A DNA stretch of 64,000 nt. Origin: Nocardioides halotolerans DSM 19273 (GTDB lineage: Bacteria; Actinomycetota; Actinomycetes; Propionibacteriales; Nocardioidaceae). Shown one piece after another: positions 9,199 to 18,232 of the stretch. A model generated the notes under the pieces. That model made no database searches. It saw only the letters and a list, made by a program, of their open reading frames with translations, and was not told the origin of the DNA. Position 1 is the first letter of the stretch; every line of letters begins with the position of its first letter. The DNA lies in NCBI RefSeq assembly GCF_000422805.1, contig NZ_KE383924.1:121493-185492 (forward strand). The letters run 5' to 3'. The position numbers and the translations under genes were made by a program.

Positions 9199-9684
9199 TC
9201 AGTTCTGGGTCTCGGCGCGCAGCTGCGCGGCCTTCTGGTCGGCACGGTCGGCCTCGGACTCGAGGGCCGCGGCCCGGTCGAGCCGGTCCTCGGCGATCGC
9301 GTCGGCGCGGCGCTCGGCGGAGTCCTGCCCGGCCGCCTCCAGGCGCGCCGCGTCGGCCGACGCGGCGGCGTGCTCGCTCGCCCGCTCCCGCTCGGCGAGG
9401 GCCTCCTCGCGCTCCGCCTGGGCCCGGGCCGCGCCCTGCTCGCGGGCCGCCTCCCGGCCGGCCTCGCGGAGCTCCTGGGCGGCCTCCTCGCGCTGGGCGT
9501 CGGCGATCGCCTCGTCGGCGAGGGCGTCCTTGCGCTTGCGGGCCTCGGCCTGCTGGAGCTGTCCCTCCTCGGCGAGGTCGTCCCTGCCGGTGACGGCCCC
9601 GGCCACTTCCTTCGCCTTGCCCGCGATGGTGTCGACGAGGCCCTCGCGCGCCTCTGCTGCTCGGTCACTGGTCGAGTCGTTCAT
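9199..9684 (-). CDS. CsbD-like N-terminal domain with long coiled-coil tail
   Basis: This is a 161-residue protein. Residues about 14-45 resemble the CsbD stress-protein motif (GLVDTIAGKAKEVAGAVTG, then an Asp-Leu-Ala-Glu-Glu-Gly segment). The remaining ~115 residues form a continuous Ala/Glu/Arg-rich predicted coiled coil. CsbD proteins are small general-stress proteins of unknown mechanism, usually only 60-70 residues, so the tail makes this an extended form. It is followed after 20 bases by a second coiled-coil gene, suggesting a stress-related pair. Confidence 0.7.
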   Translation of the reverse strand: MNDSTSDRAAEAREGLVDTIAGKAKEVAGAVTGRDDLAEEGQLQQAEARKRKDALADEAIADAQREEAAQELREAGREAAREQGAARAQAEREEALAERERASEHAAASADAARLEAAGQDSAERRADAIAEDRLDRAAALESEADRADQKAAQLRAETQN

Positions 9685-9719
9685 GACCGACCGGTGCCCG
9701 GGGAGCCGCGCCCCGACGC

Positions 9720-9733
9720 CACCCGAACGGGTG
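9720..9733. terminator. Short inverted repeat, possible terminator of the xylose operon
   Basis: CACCCG-AA-CGGGTG forms a perfect six-base palindrome 32 bases past the stop of the leftward sugar operon (stop at 9766) and upstream of the CsbD-like gene. It has no T-tract. It could end transcription of the operon or be an operator for the downstream gene. Confidence 0.3.
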
Positions 9734-9765
9734 CGCGGCGCGTGACCCCCCTCACGCCAGGTGGA

Positions 9766-10770
9766 TCAGCTGTCGGTCGCGAACGCCGCGTCGAACGCCG
9801 CCTCGGGCGCGTCGAACGCGAGCCGGCGCACGAACTCCAGGGCCTCGGGCGCACCGAGGAGCCGGTCCATGCCGGCGTCCTCCCACTCGACCGAGATCGG
9901 GCCGTCGTACCCGATGGTGTTGAGCATCCGGAAGCACTGCTCCCACGGCACGTCGCCGTGGCCGGTGGAGACGAAGTCCCACCCTCGACGCGGGTCGGCC
10001 CACGGCAGGTGCGAGCCGAGGCGGCCGTTGCGCCCGTTGCCCGTCTGGCGCTTCGCGTCCTTGCAGTCGACGTGGTAGATCCGGTCCTTGAAGTCCCAGA
10101 GGAAGCCCACCGGGTCGAGGTCCTGCCACACGAAGTGCGAGGGGTCCCAGTTGAGGCCGAACGCCTCGCGGTGCCCGATCGCCTCCATCGTCGCGACGGT
10201 CGTCCAGTAGTCGTAGGCGATCTCGGAGGGGTGCACCTCGTGGGCGAACCGCACCCCGCACTCGTCGAACACGTCGAGGATCGGGTTCCAGCGGTCGGCG
10301 AAGTCCTGGTAGCCCGCGGCGACCTGGTCGGCGGTGGCAGGCGGGAACATCGCGACGTACTTCCAGATCGAGGAGCCGGTGAAGCCGATCACGGTCTTGA
10401 CGCCGAGCTTCTGGGCCAGCCGCGCGGTGTTCTTCATCTCCTCCGCCGCGCGCTGGCGGACCCCCTCGGGGTCGCCGTCGCCCCACACCTGGGAGGACAG
10501 GATCGCCTGGTGGCGGGCGTCGATCGGGTCGTCGCAGACCGCCTGGCCCTTGAGGTGGTTGGAGATCGCGAACAGCTTCAGGCCGTGCTTCTCGAGCAGG
10601 TCGAGCCTGCCCTGCACGTAGCCGTCGTCGTCCCACTGCCAGGGGTCGAGGTGGTCGCCCCAGCAGGCGAGCTCGAGGCCGTCGTAGCCCCACTCCGAGG
10701 CGAGCCGGGCCACCTCCTCGAGGGGCAGGTCGGCCCACTGGCCGGTGAACAGGGTGATCGGTCGAGGCAT
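9766..10770 (-). CDS. Sugar phosphate isomerase/epimerase family TIM-barrel protein
   Basis: This 334-residue protein has the xylose-isomerase-like TIM-barrel (AP endonuclease 2) pattern. Metal ligands are expected in FAHEVHPSEIAYD, LNWDPSHFVWQ, YHVDCKDAK and ISVEWEDAGMD, ending in a conserved Glu. Family members isomerise, epimerise or dehydrate sugars and inositols using a divalent metal. It is the last gene of the leftward operon, 22 bases after xylA, and is encoded with a Gfo/Idh/MocA dehydrogenase. It may work with that dehydrogenase on a keto-sugar intermediate. Exact substrate unknown. Confidence 0.85.
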   Translation of the reverse strand: MPRPITLFTGQWADLPLEEVARLASEWGYDGLELACWGDHLDPWQWDDDGYVQGRLDLLEKHGLKLFAISNHLKGQAVCDDPIDARHQAILSSQVWGDGDPEGVRQRAAEEMKNTARLAQKLGVKTVIGFTGSSIWKYVAMFPPATADQVAAGYQDFADRWNPILDVFDECGVRFAHEVHPSEIAYDYWTTVATMEAIGHREAFGLNWDPSHFVWQDLDPVGFLWDFKDRIYHVDCKDAKRQTGNGRNGRLGSHLPWADPRRGWDFVSTGHGDVPWEQCFRMLNTIGYDGPISVEWEDAGMDRLLGAPEALEFVRRLAFDAPEAAFDAAFATDS

Positions 10771-10792
10771 GGCTTCTTCTCCTGTCGCTGGC

Positions 10793-11968
10793 TCAGCGGA
10801 CGCCGAGCAGGTGCTCCATCGCGAGCTGGTCGAGGGCTTCCATGGCGACGCTGCGGCCGCGCAGCGCGTCGAGGTCGGCGGTGCTCATGCTCCGGACCGC
10901 GTCCCGGACGTCGTCGAGCGACTCCCCCGGGGCCACGGTGGGCCGCTCGAGCTCCATGACGCCCGCCGCCTCGAGGGCAGCGGCCACCTCCGGGTCGGCG
11001 CGGAAGGCCTGCACCTTCTCCCGCAGGATCAGGTAGTTGCGCATGCAGGCGCGCGCGGACTCCCACACGCCGTCCATGGCCTCGGCGCGCGGCGGCTTGT
11101 AGTCGAAGTGGACGTAGCCGTCGTAGCGCCGATCGGTGCCCGAGCCGAGCATCGCGTCGACGGTCCAGAACGCCCCGCGCAGGTTGCCGGCCCCGAAGCG
11201 CAGGTCCTGGTCGAAGCGCGGCCCGTGCTGGCCGTTGAGGTCGATGTGGAAGAGCTTGTCGTGCCACAGCGCCTGCGCGATGCCGTGCGCGAAGTTCAGC
11301 CCGGCCATCTCCTCGTGCCCGACCTCCGGGTTGAGTCCCACCATCTCCGGATGGTCGAGCTCGGAGATCAGCGCGATCGCGTGGCCGATGCTCGGCAGCA
11401 GGATGTCGCCGCGCGGCTCGTTGGGCTTCGGCTCCAGCGCGAACCTCAGGTCGTAGCCGTGCTCGCGGACGTAGCCGCACACGAGGTTCAGCGCGTCGCG
11501 GAACCGGTCCATCGCCGCGCCGACGTTCTTGCTGCCACCGTGCTCGGCACCCTCGCGGCCGCCCCACATCACGAACGTCTTGGCGCCCAGCGACGCGGCG
11601 AGGTCGATGTTGCGCAGCACCTTGGCCAGCGCGTAGCGGCGCACCTCGCGGTTGTTGGCCGTGATCGCCCCCTCCTTGAAGACCGGGTCGGAGAAGGTGT
11701 TGGTGGTGACCATCTCGACGACCAGCCCGGTCTCGTCGAGCGCCTTCCGGAACCGGTCGAGCGTCGCCTCGCGCTCGCTCTCGTCGGGGACCAGGTCGTC
11801 GTCGTGGAAGGTCACGGCGGCCGCGCCGAGCTCGGCGAGCCGGTAGGTCGCCTCGACCGGGTCGAGCAGCTCGCGGCTGGCGGGGCCGAACACGTCGACG
11901 CCCTGCCAGCCCACGGTCCAGAGCCCGAAGGAGAACTTGTCCTCGGCGCGGGGGGTGTAGTCACTCAT
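10793..11968 (-). CDS. xylA: Xylose isomerase
   Basis: The protein has 391 residues from the ATG at 11968, matching the ~388-residue actinobacterial class I xylose isomerases. Active-site motifs are intact: FHDDDL (catalytic His and Asp), ALEPKPNEPRG (metal-bridging Glu and Lys), LNPEVGHEEMAGL, and HIDLNGQHGPRFDQDLRFG with the second metal site. It converts D-xylose to D-xylulose using Mg2+ or Mn2+. The start codon overlaps the stop of the upstream dehydrogenase (ATGA). The partner kinase xylB lies on the divergent arm at 19608. The open frame extends upstream of 11968, but this is a shadow of the preceding gene. Confidence 0.96.
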   Translation of the reverse strand: MSDYTPRAEDKFSFGLWTVGWQGVDVFGPASRELLDPVEATYRLAELGAAAVTFHDDDLVPDESEREATLDRFRKALDETGLVVEMVTTNTFSDPVFKEGAITANNREVRRYALAKVLRNIDLAASLGAKTFVMWGGREGAEHGGSKNVGAAMDRFRDALNLVCGYVREHGYDLRFALEPKPNEPRGDILLPSIGHAIALISELDHPEMVGLNPEVGHEEMAGLNFAHGIAQALWHDKLFHIDLNGQHGPRFDQDLRFGAGNLRGAFWTVDAMLGSGTDRRYDGYVHFDYKPPRAEAMDGVWESARACMRNYLILREKVQAFRADPEVAAALEAAGVMELERPTVAPGESLDDVRDAVRSMSTADLDALRGRSVAMEALDQLAMEHLLGVR

Positions 11969-13149
11969 CGGGGGATCTCCTGCCAGGCGTGGGTCTCGGA
12001 GCTGGTCTCGACGGCGGCCAGCACGCGCTGGACCTGGAGCCCGTCGGCGAACGACGGCGCGGGCTGGCTGCCCTCGGCGATGGCTGTCACCAGGTCGACG
12101 GCCTGGTGGGTGAAGCCGTGCTCGTAGCCCAGGCCGTGGCCGGGCGGCCACCACGCACCGACGTAGGGATGCCCGGGCTCGGTGACGATGATGCGCCGGA
12201 AGCCAGCCGTCTCGGCGGGCTCGGACGCGTCGTAGAAGTGCAGGACGTTCATGTCCTCGAAGTCGAAGGCCAGGCTGCCGGCCGAGCCGTTGACCTCGAT
12301 GCGGATGGCGTTCTTGCGGCCGGTGGCGAACCGGGTGGCCTCGAAGACCCCGAGCGCTCCGCCGTCGAAGTGCCCGATGAACACCGCGGCGTCGTCGACG
12401 GTCACCGGACCGCGCTCGGTGCCGGCCGAGCCGGAGAGACCGGCGTGCTCGGTGGCGACCGGACGCTCCTTGACGAAGGTCTCGAGCCGCCCGGAGACGT
12501 CGCTGATCAGCCGGCCGGTGATGTGCTGGGTGAGGTCGATGATGTGCGCGCCGATGTCGCCGAGCGCGCCCGAGCCGGCCTTGGTCTTGTCGAGCCGCCA
12601 CGACAGCGGCGCCTCGGGGTCGGCGATCCAGTCCTGGAGGTACTGCGCCCGCACGTGCCGGACCTCGCCGATCCGGCCCTCGGCCACCAGCTGTCGCGCG
12701 AGGGCGATCGCGGGCACCCGTCGGTAGGTGAAGCCCACCATCGCGCGGACGCCGTGTTGCGCCGCCTCCTCGGCGGCGGCGGTCATGGCCTCCGCCTCCT
12801 CGACGGTGTTGGCCAGCGGCTTCTCGCACAGCACGTGCTTGCCCGCGGCCAGCGCCGCGATCGCGATCTCGGCGTGGGTGTCGCCCGGGGTGCAGATGTC
12901 GACGAGGTCGACGTCGTCGCGCTCGACGAGGCGCCGCCAGTCCGTCTCGGTGCCGGCCCAGCCGAGCCGGGCGGCCGCGGCGGCGGTGCGCTCGGCGTCT
13001 CGGCCGCACACCACCTGCATGGCCGGGGCCAGCGGGAGGTCGAAGAAGCGCGGCGCGGTCCGCCACGCCTGGGAGTGGGCGGCGCCCATGAAGGCGTAGC
13101 CGACCATGCCCACGGCGAGCGTGGGGCGGGTGCTGGTCATCGTCATCAT
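11965..13149 (-). CDS. Gfo/Idh/MocA-family oxidoreductase
   Basis: This is an NAD(P)-dependent dehydrogenase of about 394 residues. The N-terminal Rossmann segment reads VGMVGYAFMGAAHSQAW. The conserved catalytic Lys is in GKHVLCEKPLANTVEEA, and the C-terminal sheet domain follows, with GDIGAHIIDLTQHITG. Relatives oxidise sugars, inositols or glycosides at a ring hydroxyl. I chose the ATG at 13149; ATGs at 13146 and 13140 follow closely, and the upstream open frame has no good ribosome site. It is translationally coupled to xylA. Its preceding 81-base gap contains a strong hairpin. Confidence 0.88.
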   Translation of the reverse strand: MMTMTSTRPTLAVGMVGYAFMGAAHSQAWRTAPRFFDLPLAPAMQVVCGRDAERTAAAAARLGWAGTETDWRRLVERDDVDLVDICTPGDTHAEIAIAALAAGKHVLCEKPLANTVEEAEAMTAAAEEAAQHGVRAMVGFTYRRVPAIALARQLVAEGRIGEVRHVRAQYLQDWIADPEAPLSWRLDKTKAGSGALGDIGAHIIDLTQHITGRLISDVSGRLETFVKERPVATEHAGLSGSAGTERGPVTVDDAAVFIGHFDGGALGVFEATRFATGRKNAIRIEVNGSAGSLAFDFEDMNVLHFYDASEPAETAGFRRIIVTEPGHPYVGAWWPPGHGLGYEHGFTHQAVDLVTAIAEGSQPAPSFADGLQVQRVLAAVETSSETHAWQEIPR

Positions 13150-13181
13150 CCGTTCGAGGTGCCGGGAGGGTGGCCGTGGTG

Positions 13182-13215
13182 CCGGTGGGCCGGGCCGGTG
13201 CGCCCGGCCCACCGG
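13182..13215 (-). promoter_or_regulatory. Intercistronic 14-bp perfect stem-loop
   Basis: Bases 13182-13195 and 13202-13215 are exact reverse complements (14 pairs, all but two of them G-C) around a six-base loop. The structure lies between the binding-protein gene (stop at 13231) and the dehydrogenase gene (start 13149) inside one operon. Hairpins at this place commonly protect the upstream binding-protein mRNA from 3' decay or partly terminate transcription. Either would give more transporter binding protein than downstream enzymes. No T-tract is present. Confidence 0.7.
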
Positions 13216-13230
13216 GTCAGTGGCGGTCGG

Positions 13231-14280
13231 TCAGGACTCGAACGCGGTGTCGATGAACTGGTCGACGTTGTCCTTGGTCACGACCGGCGCGTAGAGCTGC
13301 ACCGTGCGCGGGACCTCGACCTCGACCAGGTCGCCGAGCGCCTTGCCCTGGACCAGCAGACGGGCGAGCTTGATGCCGTCCGCGGCCTGGGTCGACGGGT
13401 AGATGACCGTCGCCTTGAGCACGGTGTTGTCGGCCTGGATGTCGCGCATCGCGTTGGCCGAGCCGGCGCCGCCGATCATGACGAACTCGTCACGCCCGGC
13501 GTTCTTGATCGCCTGCAGGACGCCGACGCCCTGGTCGTCGTCGTGGTTCCAGAGGAAGTCGATCTTGGGCGCGGCCTGCAGCAGGTTGCCCGCCGCCTTC
13601 TCGCCCGACTCCACGGTGAACTCCGCGGCGACGCGGTTGTCGACGTCCTGGCCGCACTCGGAGAGCGCGTCCTCGAAGCCCTGGCTGCGGTCCTGGGTCA
13701 GCGGCAGCGAGTCGATGCCGGCGATCTCGGCGACCACGGCGTCCGCGCCCTCGTCGAGCTGGGAGCAGATGTAGGCACCGGCCGAGACACCCATGCCGTA
13801 GTTGTCACCGAGGATCGTGACGCGCGCGGCGTTGGGGTCGTCGAACTCGCGGTCGACATTGATGACCGGGATGCCGGCGTCCATGGCCTTGAGGGCCACC
13901 GGCGTCATCGCCGCGCCGTCGAAGGGCAGCAGCACGATGGCGTCGACGCCGTCGTTGATGAACGTCTCGACCTGGGAGATCTGCAGGCTGACGTCGTTGG
14001 TGCCGTCGGCGACGCGCAGCTCGACGTCGTCGTACTGCTCGGCCACCTTCTTGGCGGACTCGGTGATCGAGCCCATCCAGCCGTGGTCAGCGGCCGGGGC
14101 CGAGAAACCGATGACGACCTTGTCGCCAGCCTCGTCGTTGGAGCCGGAGTCGGCCTGTGACGTGCCGCCGCCGAGCTTCTTGTCGTCGTCGCCCGAGTCG
14201 TTGCCGGTGCAGGCGCCGAGCGCGAGCACGGAGAGGCCGGCGACGAGCGTGACGCCGAACCGGTTGCGGATGGACTTCAT
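13231..14280 (-). CDS. Sugar ABC transporter substrate-binding lipoprotein (periplasmic-binding-protein 1 type)
   Basis: This is a 349-residue lipoprotein. The signal peptide (MKSIRNRFGVTLVAGLSVLA) ends in the lipobox LALGAC with the modified Cys at residue 24, followed by an acidic/Ser-rich linker. The mature part is a ribose/xylose-type type 1 sugar-binding domain (KVVIGFSAPAADHGWMGS, later DAIVLLPFDG, GIPVINVDREFDD, WNHDDDQGVGVLQAI). It should capture a pentose or related sugar outside the membrane and deliver it to the permease encoded 51 bases upstream. Operon context suggests xylose, but the ligand is unproven. Confidence 0.92.
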   Translation of the reverse strand: MKSIRNRFGVTLVAGLSVLALGACTGNDSGDDDKKLGGGTSQADSGSNDEAGDKVVIGFSAPAADHGWMGSITESAKKVAEQYDDVELRVADGTNDVSLQISQVETFINDGVDAIVLLPFDGAAMTPVALKAMDAGIPVINVDREFDDPNAARVTILGDNYGMGVSAGAYICSQLDEGADAVVAEIAGIDSLPLTQDRSQGFEDALSECGQDVDNRVAAEFTVESGEKAAGNLLQAAPKIDFLWNHDDDQGVGVLQAIKNAGRDEFVMIGGAGSANAMRDIQADNTVLKATVIYPSTQAADGIKLARLLVQGKALGDLVEVEVPRTVQLYAPVVTKDNVDQFIDTAFES

Positions 14281-14331
14281 CGTGCTGCTCCTTGGTGCAG
14301 AGGAATGGTGCTGGGCTCGACGCCGACGGCG

Positions 14332-15378
14332 TCAGGTACTGCTGTTCCGAGACGCCAACCGCTGCTGGAGCAGGACGGCGGCGACGATGATGGCTCCCTT
14401 GAGGAGCTGCTGCTCCGACTGCGAGCGGTTGTTGAGGACGAAGACGTTGGTGAGGATCGAGAAGATCAGCACGCCGAAGACGGTGCCGACGATCGTGCCG
14501 CGGCCGCCCGAGAGCAGCGTCCCGCCGATCACGACCGCGGCGATGGCCTCGAGCTCGTAGAGGAGCCCGTGCGTCGAGCTGCCGGTCGACGTCCGGGCGA
14601 TCAGCAGCACGGCGGCGATGCCGCAGCAGACGCCGAGCAGCACGTAGAGCATGACGGTGTGCCACTTGACGTTGATGCCCGCGAGCCGGGCCGCCTCGGG
14701 GTTGCCGCCGACCGCGATGGTGCGGCGGCCGAACGTCGTGCGGTTGAGCAGGACCCAGCCGACGATCGCGACCAGGGCGAAGACGTAGATGGAGATCTGG
14801 ACGCCGAGGATCTCCTTGTTGAAGAAGTCGATGAACTCCGGGACCTGGACGATCTGGGTCTTCTTGTTGGAGATGATCTCGGCCAGTCCGCGGGCGCTCG
14901 CCAGCATCGCGAGCGTCGCGATGAACGGCACCACGCCGCCGTAGGCGATCAGCAGCCCGTTGACGAGCCCGCAGGCCGCGCCGACGGCGAGCGCGACGCC
15001 GACCATGACCAGCCAGGTGGAGTCCTGGGCCATCTGCTGCGTCGCGAGGGTCGTGCACCACACCGAGGACAGCGCGAGGATCGCGCCGACCGAGAGGTCG
15101 ATGCCGCCGCCGATGATCACGAAGGTCATGCCGACGCTGACCACGCCGATGGTCGCGGCGTAGCGCAGGATGGTCAGCGCGTTGTCGGTCGAGGTGAACC
15201 GGTCGCCGGCGGTCGCGGCTCCGACGACGCAGAGGATCACGAGCGCGACGACCAGGCCGGCGTTGCGGCCGACGCTGCTGTTGAGCACTGCGAGCGCGCC
15301 GGTGCCCTCGCGGGTGGTCTCCTGCGCGGCGGCCTCCACGCGCGCCGTCTCGTCGCTCGCGGGGATGTTGTCGGTCAT
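14332..15378 (-). CDS. Sugar ABC transporter permease (RbsC/XylH type)
   Basis: This 348-residue membrane protein of the ribose/xylose permease family has roughly eight to ten hydrophobic segments. It carries the family hallmark GGGIDLSVGAILALSSVW and the coupling segment RTTFGRRTIAVGGNPEAARL-AGI that contacts the ATPase. The ATG at 15378 overlaps the ATPase stop (ATGA). The upstream open frame is only a shadow of the ATPase gene. With the ATPase and lipoprotein it forms a complete importer. Confidence 0.93.
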   Translation of the reverse strand: MTDNIPASDETARVEAAAQETTREGTGALAVLNSSVGRNAGLVVALVILCVVGAATAGDRFTSTDNALTILRYAATIGVVSVGMTFVIIGGGIDLSVGAILALSSVWCTTLATQQMAQDSTWLVMVGVALAVGAACGLVNGLLIAYGGVVPFIATLAMLASARGLAEIISNKKTQIVQVPEFIDFFNKEILGVQISIYVFALVAIVGWVLLNRTTFGRRTIAVGGNPEAARLAGINVKWHTVMLYVLLGVCCGIAAVLLIARTSTGSSTHGLLYELEAIAAVVIGGTLLSGGRGTIVGTVFGVLIFSILTNVFVLNNRSQSEQQLLKGAIIVAAVLLQQRLASRNSST

Positions 15379-16904
15379 GCTCTTCCTTCCATGACGAGGT
15401 CCAGCACCGTGGACTCGTCGAGATCGGTGGCGGCCGCCTCGTGGACGACCTCGCCCTCGCGGACGACGAGCACCCGGTCGGCGAGGCCGAGGACCTCCTC
15501 GACCTCGCTGGAGACCACGACCACGGCGACACCGGAGTCGGCGAGGCTGCGGACCAGCTGGTAGATCTCGGTGCGGGCGCCGACGTCGACGCCGCGGGTG
15601 GGCTCGTCGAGCAGGAGCACCCGGCACTCGCGCAGGAGCCAGCGGGCCAGGACGACCTTCTGCTGGTTGCCTCCGGACAGCGTGCGGACCGCGCGGGTCA
15701 CCCCGGAGGGGCGTACGTCGAGCGAGGTGGTCAGCTCCTGGGCCCGGCGCTTCTCCGCGGCGCGGTTGAGGAAGCCGCCGCGGGAGAACGCCCCCAGCGA
15801 CGACACCGTCACGTTGCGGTAGACCGCCTCGTCGAGGAGCAGCCCCTGGCTCTTGCGCTCCTCGGGGGCGAGGCCGACGCCCGCCTTGACCGACGCGGTC
15901 ACGGACCCGCGGGGCAGCCGCCGGCCGTTGACGGTGACCGTGCCGGAGCTGGCGCGGCGCGCGCCGTACACCGTCTCGAGGACCTCCGAGCGGCCGGCGC
16001 CGACGAGCCCGGCGAGGCCGACGATCTCACCGGCGCGGACGGAGAGGTTCACCCCGCTGAACACCCCGCTCAGCGAGAGGTCCTGCACGTCGAGGACGAC
16101 CTCGCCGTCGGCCGCGACGGTCGGTCGCTGGGGGAAGACGTACTCGATCGCCCGGCCGGTCATCAGCTTGATGAGCTCGGGGGTGGGCGTCTCCGCGACC
16201 GGGAGGCCAGTGGCGACCGTGCGGCCGTCCTTGAGGACGGTGATCCGGTCGCCGATCTGGCGGATCTCCTCGAGCCGGTGGGAGATGTAGACGACCGCGA
16301 CACCGTCGGCGGTGAGGCTGCGGATCACCCGGAACAGGTTGGCCACGCCCTCCTGGTCGAGCACCGCGGAGGGCTCGTCGAGGATCAGCAGCCGGGTGTC
16401 GCGGGACAGGGCGCGCGCCATGCTCACGATCTGCTGGCCCGCCGGGGCGAGCGACCCGACGCTGCGGGTCGGCGAGATCTCGGAATGGCCGAGCCGGGTG
16501 AGCAGCTCACGGGCCATCCGGTTGGCCCGGAGCCGCTGGGAGAACCCGGCTGTGGAGAGCTCGTGGCCGAGGAAGATGTTCTCCGCGACGCTGAGGTGCG
16601 GGACGAGGTCGAGCTCCTGGTAGATCGTCGCGATGCCCGAGCGCAGCGCGGCCTGGGGCGAGGAGAGGCTGACCTCCTGCCCGTCCCAGACGATCGTCCC
16701 CTCGTCGGGCTGGTGCACGGCCGCGAGCACCTTGATCAGCGTCGACTTGCCCGCGCCGTTCTGCCCGAGGAGGCAGTGCACCTCACCCGCGCGCACGTCG
16801 AGGTCGACACCGCCGAGCGCGCGGACGCCGGGGAACTCCTTGACGATCCCCGTCATCTGCAGCAGCGCACCTGCGCTGGTCGGTGCTGTCATCGGCTCGC
16901 TCAT
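15375..16904 (-). CDS. Sugar ABC transporter ATP-binding protein, double-domain (RbsA/XylG type)
   Basis: This 509-residue protein has two tandem ABC cassettes. The N-terminal domain has Walker A GQNGAGKST, an altered signature SLAPAGQQIVSMARAL and Walker B LLILDEPSAVLD. The C-terminal domain has a degenerate P-loop (LVGAGRSE), signature LSGGNQQKVVLARWL and Walker B LLLDEPTRGVD. That asymmetry is normal for this class. It powers uptake through the permease. Both ends overlap neighbours by four bases (ATGA), with the ROK regulator upstream and the permease downstream, so the three are tightly coupled. Confidence 0.95.
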   Translation of the reverse strand: MSEPMTAPTSAGALLQMTGIVKEFPGVRALGGVDLDVRAGEVHCLLGQNGAGKSTLIKVLAAVHQPDEGTIVWDGQEVSLSSPQAALRSGIATIYQELDLVPHLSVAENIFLGHELSTAGFSQRLRANRMARELLTRLGHSEISPTRSVGSLAPAGQQIVSMARALSRDTRLLILDEPSAVLDQEGVANLFRVIRSLTADGVAVVYISHRLEEIRQIGDRITVLKDGRTVATGLPVAETPTPELIKLMTGRAIEYVFPQRPTVAADGEVVLDVQDLSLSGVFSGVNLSVRAGEIVGLAGLVGAGRSEVLETVYGARRASSGTVTVNGRRLPRGSVTASVKAGVGLAPEERKSQGLLLDEAVYRNVTVSSLGAFSRGGFLNRAAEKRRAQELTTSLDVRPSGVTRAVRTLSGGNQQKVVLARWLLRECRVLLLDEPTRGVDVGARTEIYQLVRSLADSGVAVVVVSSEVEEVLGLADRVLVVREGEVVHEAAATDLDESTVLDLVMEGRA

Positions 16905-18157
16905 CGGGTCGCTCCTGCGGCCACGGGACGGCGCTCGACGCTCGTCGGGTCGGCGAAGACGCGGTCGAGCGAGAGCCCGGCTCCGCCGCGAACGGCGGCG
17001 GTGAAGCCGAGCGTGGAGAGCTCGACGCGGGTGCCTCCGGCGTCGGGGGCGAGCACGCCGTCGCGCAGCCGGCTCTCGATGGCCGGGCGCATGTGCTCCC
17101 CGACAGCGGCGAAGTAGCCGCTGAGCACGATCGCGGCGGGGTTCAGCGCGTTCGCGAGCATCGCCGCGCCGAGGCCGAGCCAGCCGCCGACCTGCGCCAG
17201 CGCGTCGAGCGTCCGGGTGTCACCCAGCGAGGCGCGCCGGTTGAGCTCGGCGAGCCGCTCGTCGATGGCCATGGCCGGGTCGCGCACCTGGTCGTCGGGG
17301 TCGGCCGCGAGGTCGAGGAGGGCTCGCAGCCCGACCACCGTCTCCCAGCACCCGACCCGGCCGCAGCCACAGCGCCGGCCCTGGGGCTCGACGATCATGT
17401 GGCCGAACTCGCCGGCGTACCCCTGGCGGCCGCGGAGCGGACGACCCTCGGCGACGATCCCGCCACCGACGCCGACCTCGCCGAACAGCACGAGCACGTC
17501 CTGCCGGTCGCGGTCCCCCGGGGTCGCCTCGGCGAGGGCGGCCAGGTTGCCCTCGTTCTCGACGGTGATCGGGTAGGCCTCGCCCAGCCGGTCGCGCAGC
17601 AGCTCGTGGACCGGCACGTCCTGCCAGTCGAGGTTGGGTCCGAAGGTGAGCCAGCCACGCTCGCGGTCCACGAGCCCGGCGACCCCGACGGTGAGGCCGA
17701 TCGGGTCGATGCCGCGGCGGGTGAGGTCGGCGGTCGTCTGCCGCACCAGGTCCGCGAGCCGGTCGAGCACCGCCTCGACGGTGAAGGCGTGCGCGTCGAG
17801 GGCGAGCTTGTGCTCGCTCACCACCTCGCCGGTCAGGTCGAGGGCCATGGTCGAGACGTGGTTGACGTTGACCTCGGCGCCGAGGCCCGCGACGGCGTGA
17901 CCGTCGAGCTGGACGCTCGTGCCCGGGCGGCCGACGGCTCCTCGCTCGAGGTCACCGATCCTGACCAGCCCGCGCGCCTCCAGCTCGCCGACCAGGGTCG
18001 AGACAGCCGACCGGGTCATCCCGAGCTCGGCCGCGAGCTTGGCGCGCGAGCGCGGGCCGCGGTCGCGCAGGAGGCGAAGGACCAGCCCGAGGTTGGTGCG
18101 CCGCAGCGTGAGCTGGTCGGCACTCGAGGAGGTCTCGTCGCCGTCGAACGTCCGCAC
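16901..18157 (-). CDS. ROK-family transcriptional regulator, first gene of the xylose-type operon
   Basis: The protein has about 418 residues from the GTG at 18157, which follows a strong ribosome site (GGGGAGG, ten bases upstream). An N-terminal winged-helix (SRAKLAAELGMTRSAVSTLV) precedes a ROK sugar-sensing domain with GEFGHMIVEPQG and the zinc-type motif CGCGRVGCWET, so the sugar-binding Glu/His set is complete. It is probably the sugar-responsive repressor (XylR-like) of the operon it heads. Being first in its own operon implies autoregulation. An in-frame start further upstream is possible but lacks a comparable ribosome site. Confidence 0.88.
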   Translation of the reverse strand: MRTFDGDETSSSADQLTLRRTNLGLVLRLLRDRGPRSRAKLAAELGMTRSAVSTLVGELEARGLVRIGDLERGAVGRPGTSVQLDGHAVAGLGAEVNVNHVSTMALDLTGEVVSEHKLALDAHAFTVEAVLDRLADLVRQTTADLTRRGIDPIGLTVGVAGLVDRERGWLTFGPNLDWQDVPVHELLRDRLGEAYPITVENEGNLAALAEATPGDRDRQDVLVLFGEVGVGGGIVAEGRPLRGRQGYAGEFGHMIVEPQGRRCGCGRVGCWETVVGLRALLDLAADPDDQVRDPAMAIDERLAELNRRASLGDTRTLDALAQVGGWLGLGAAMLANALNPAAIVLSGYFAAVGEHMRPAIESRLRDGVLAPDAGGTRVELSTLGFTAAVRGGAGLSLDRVFADPTSVERRPVAAGATR

Positions 18158-18232
18158 CGGAGCCGCACCTCCCCACCCTGATCGAGACGCAGACCTCGTG
18201 ACCGGCGTCACCCATTTGTCGTGGCGCAGCAC

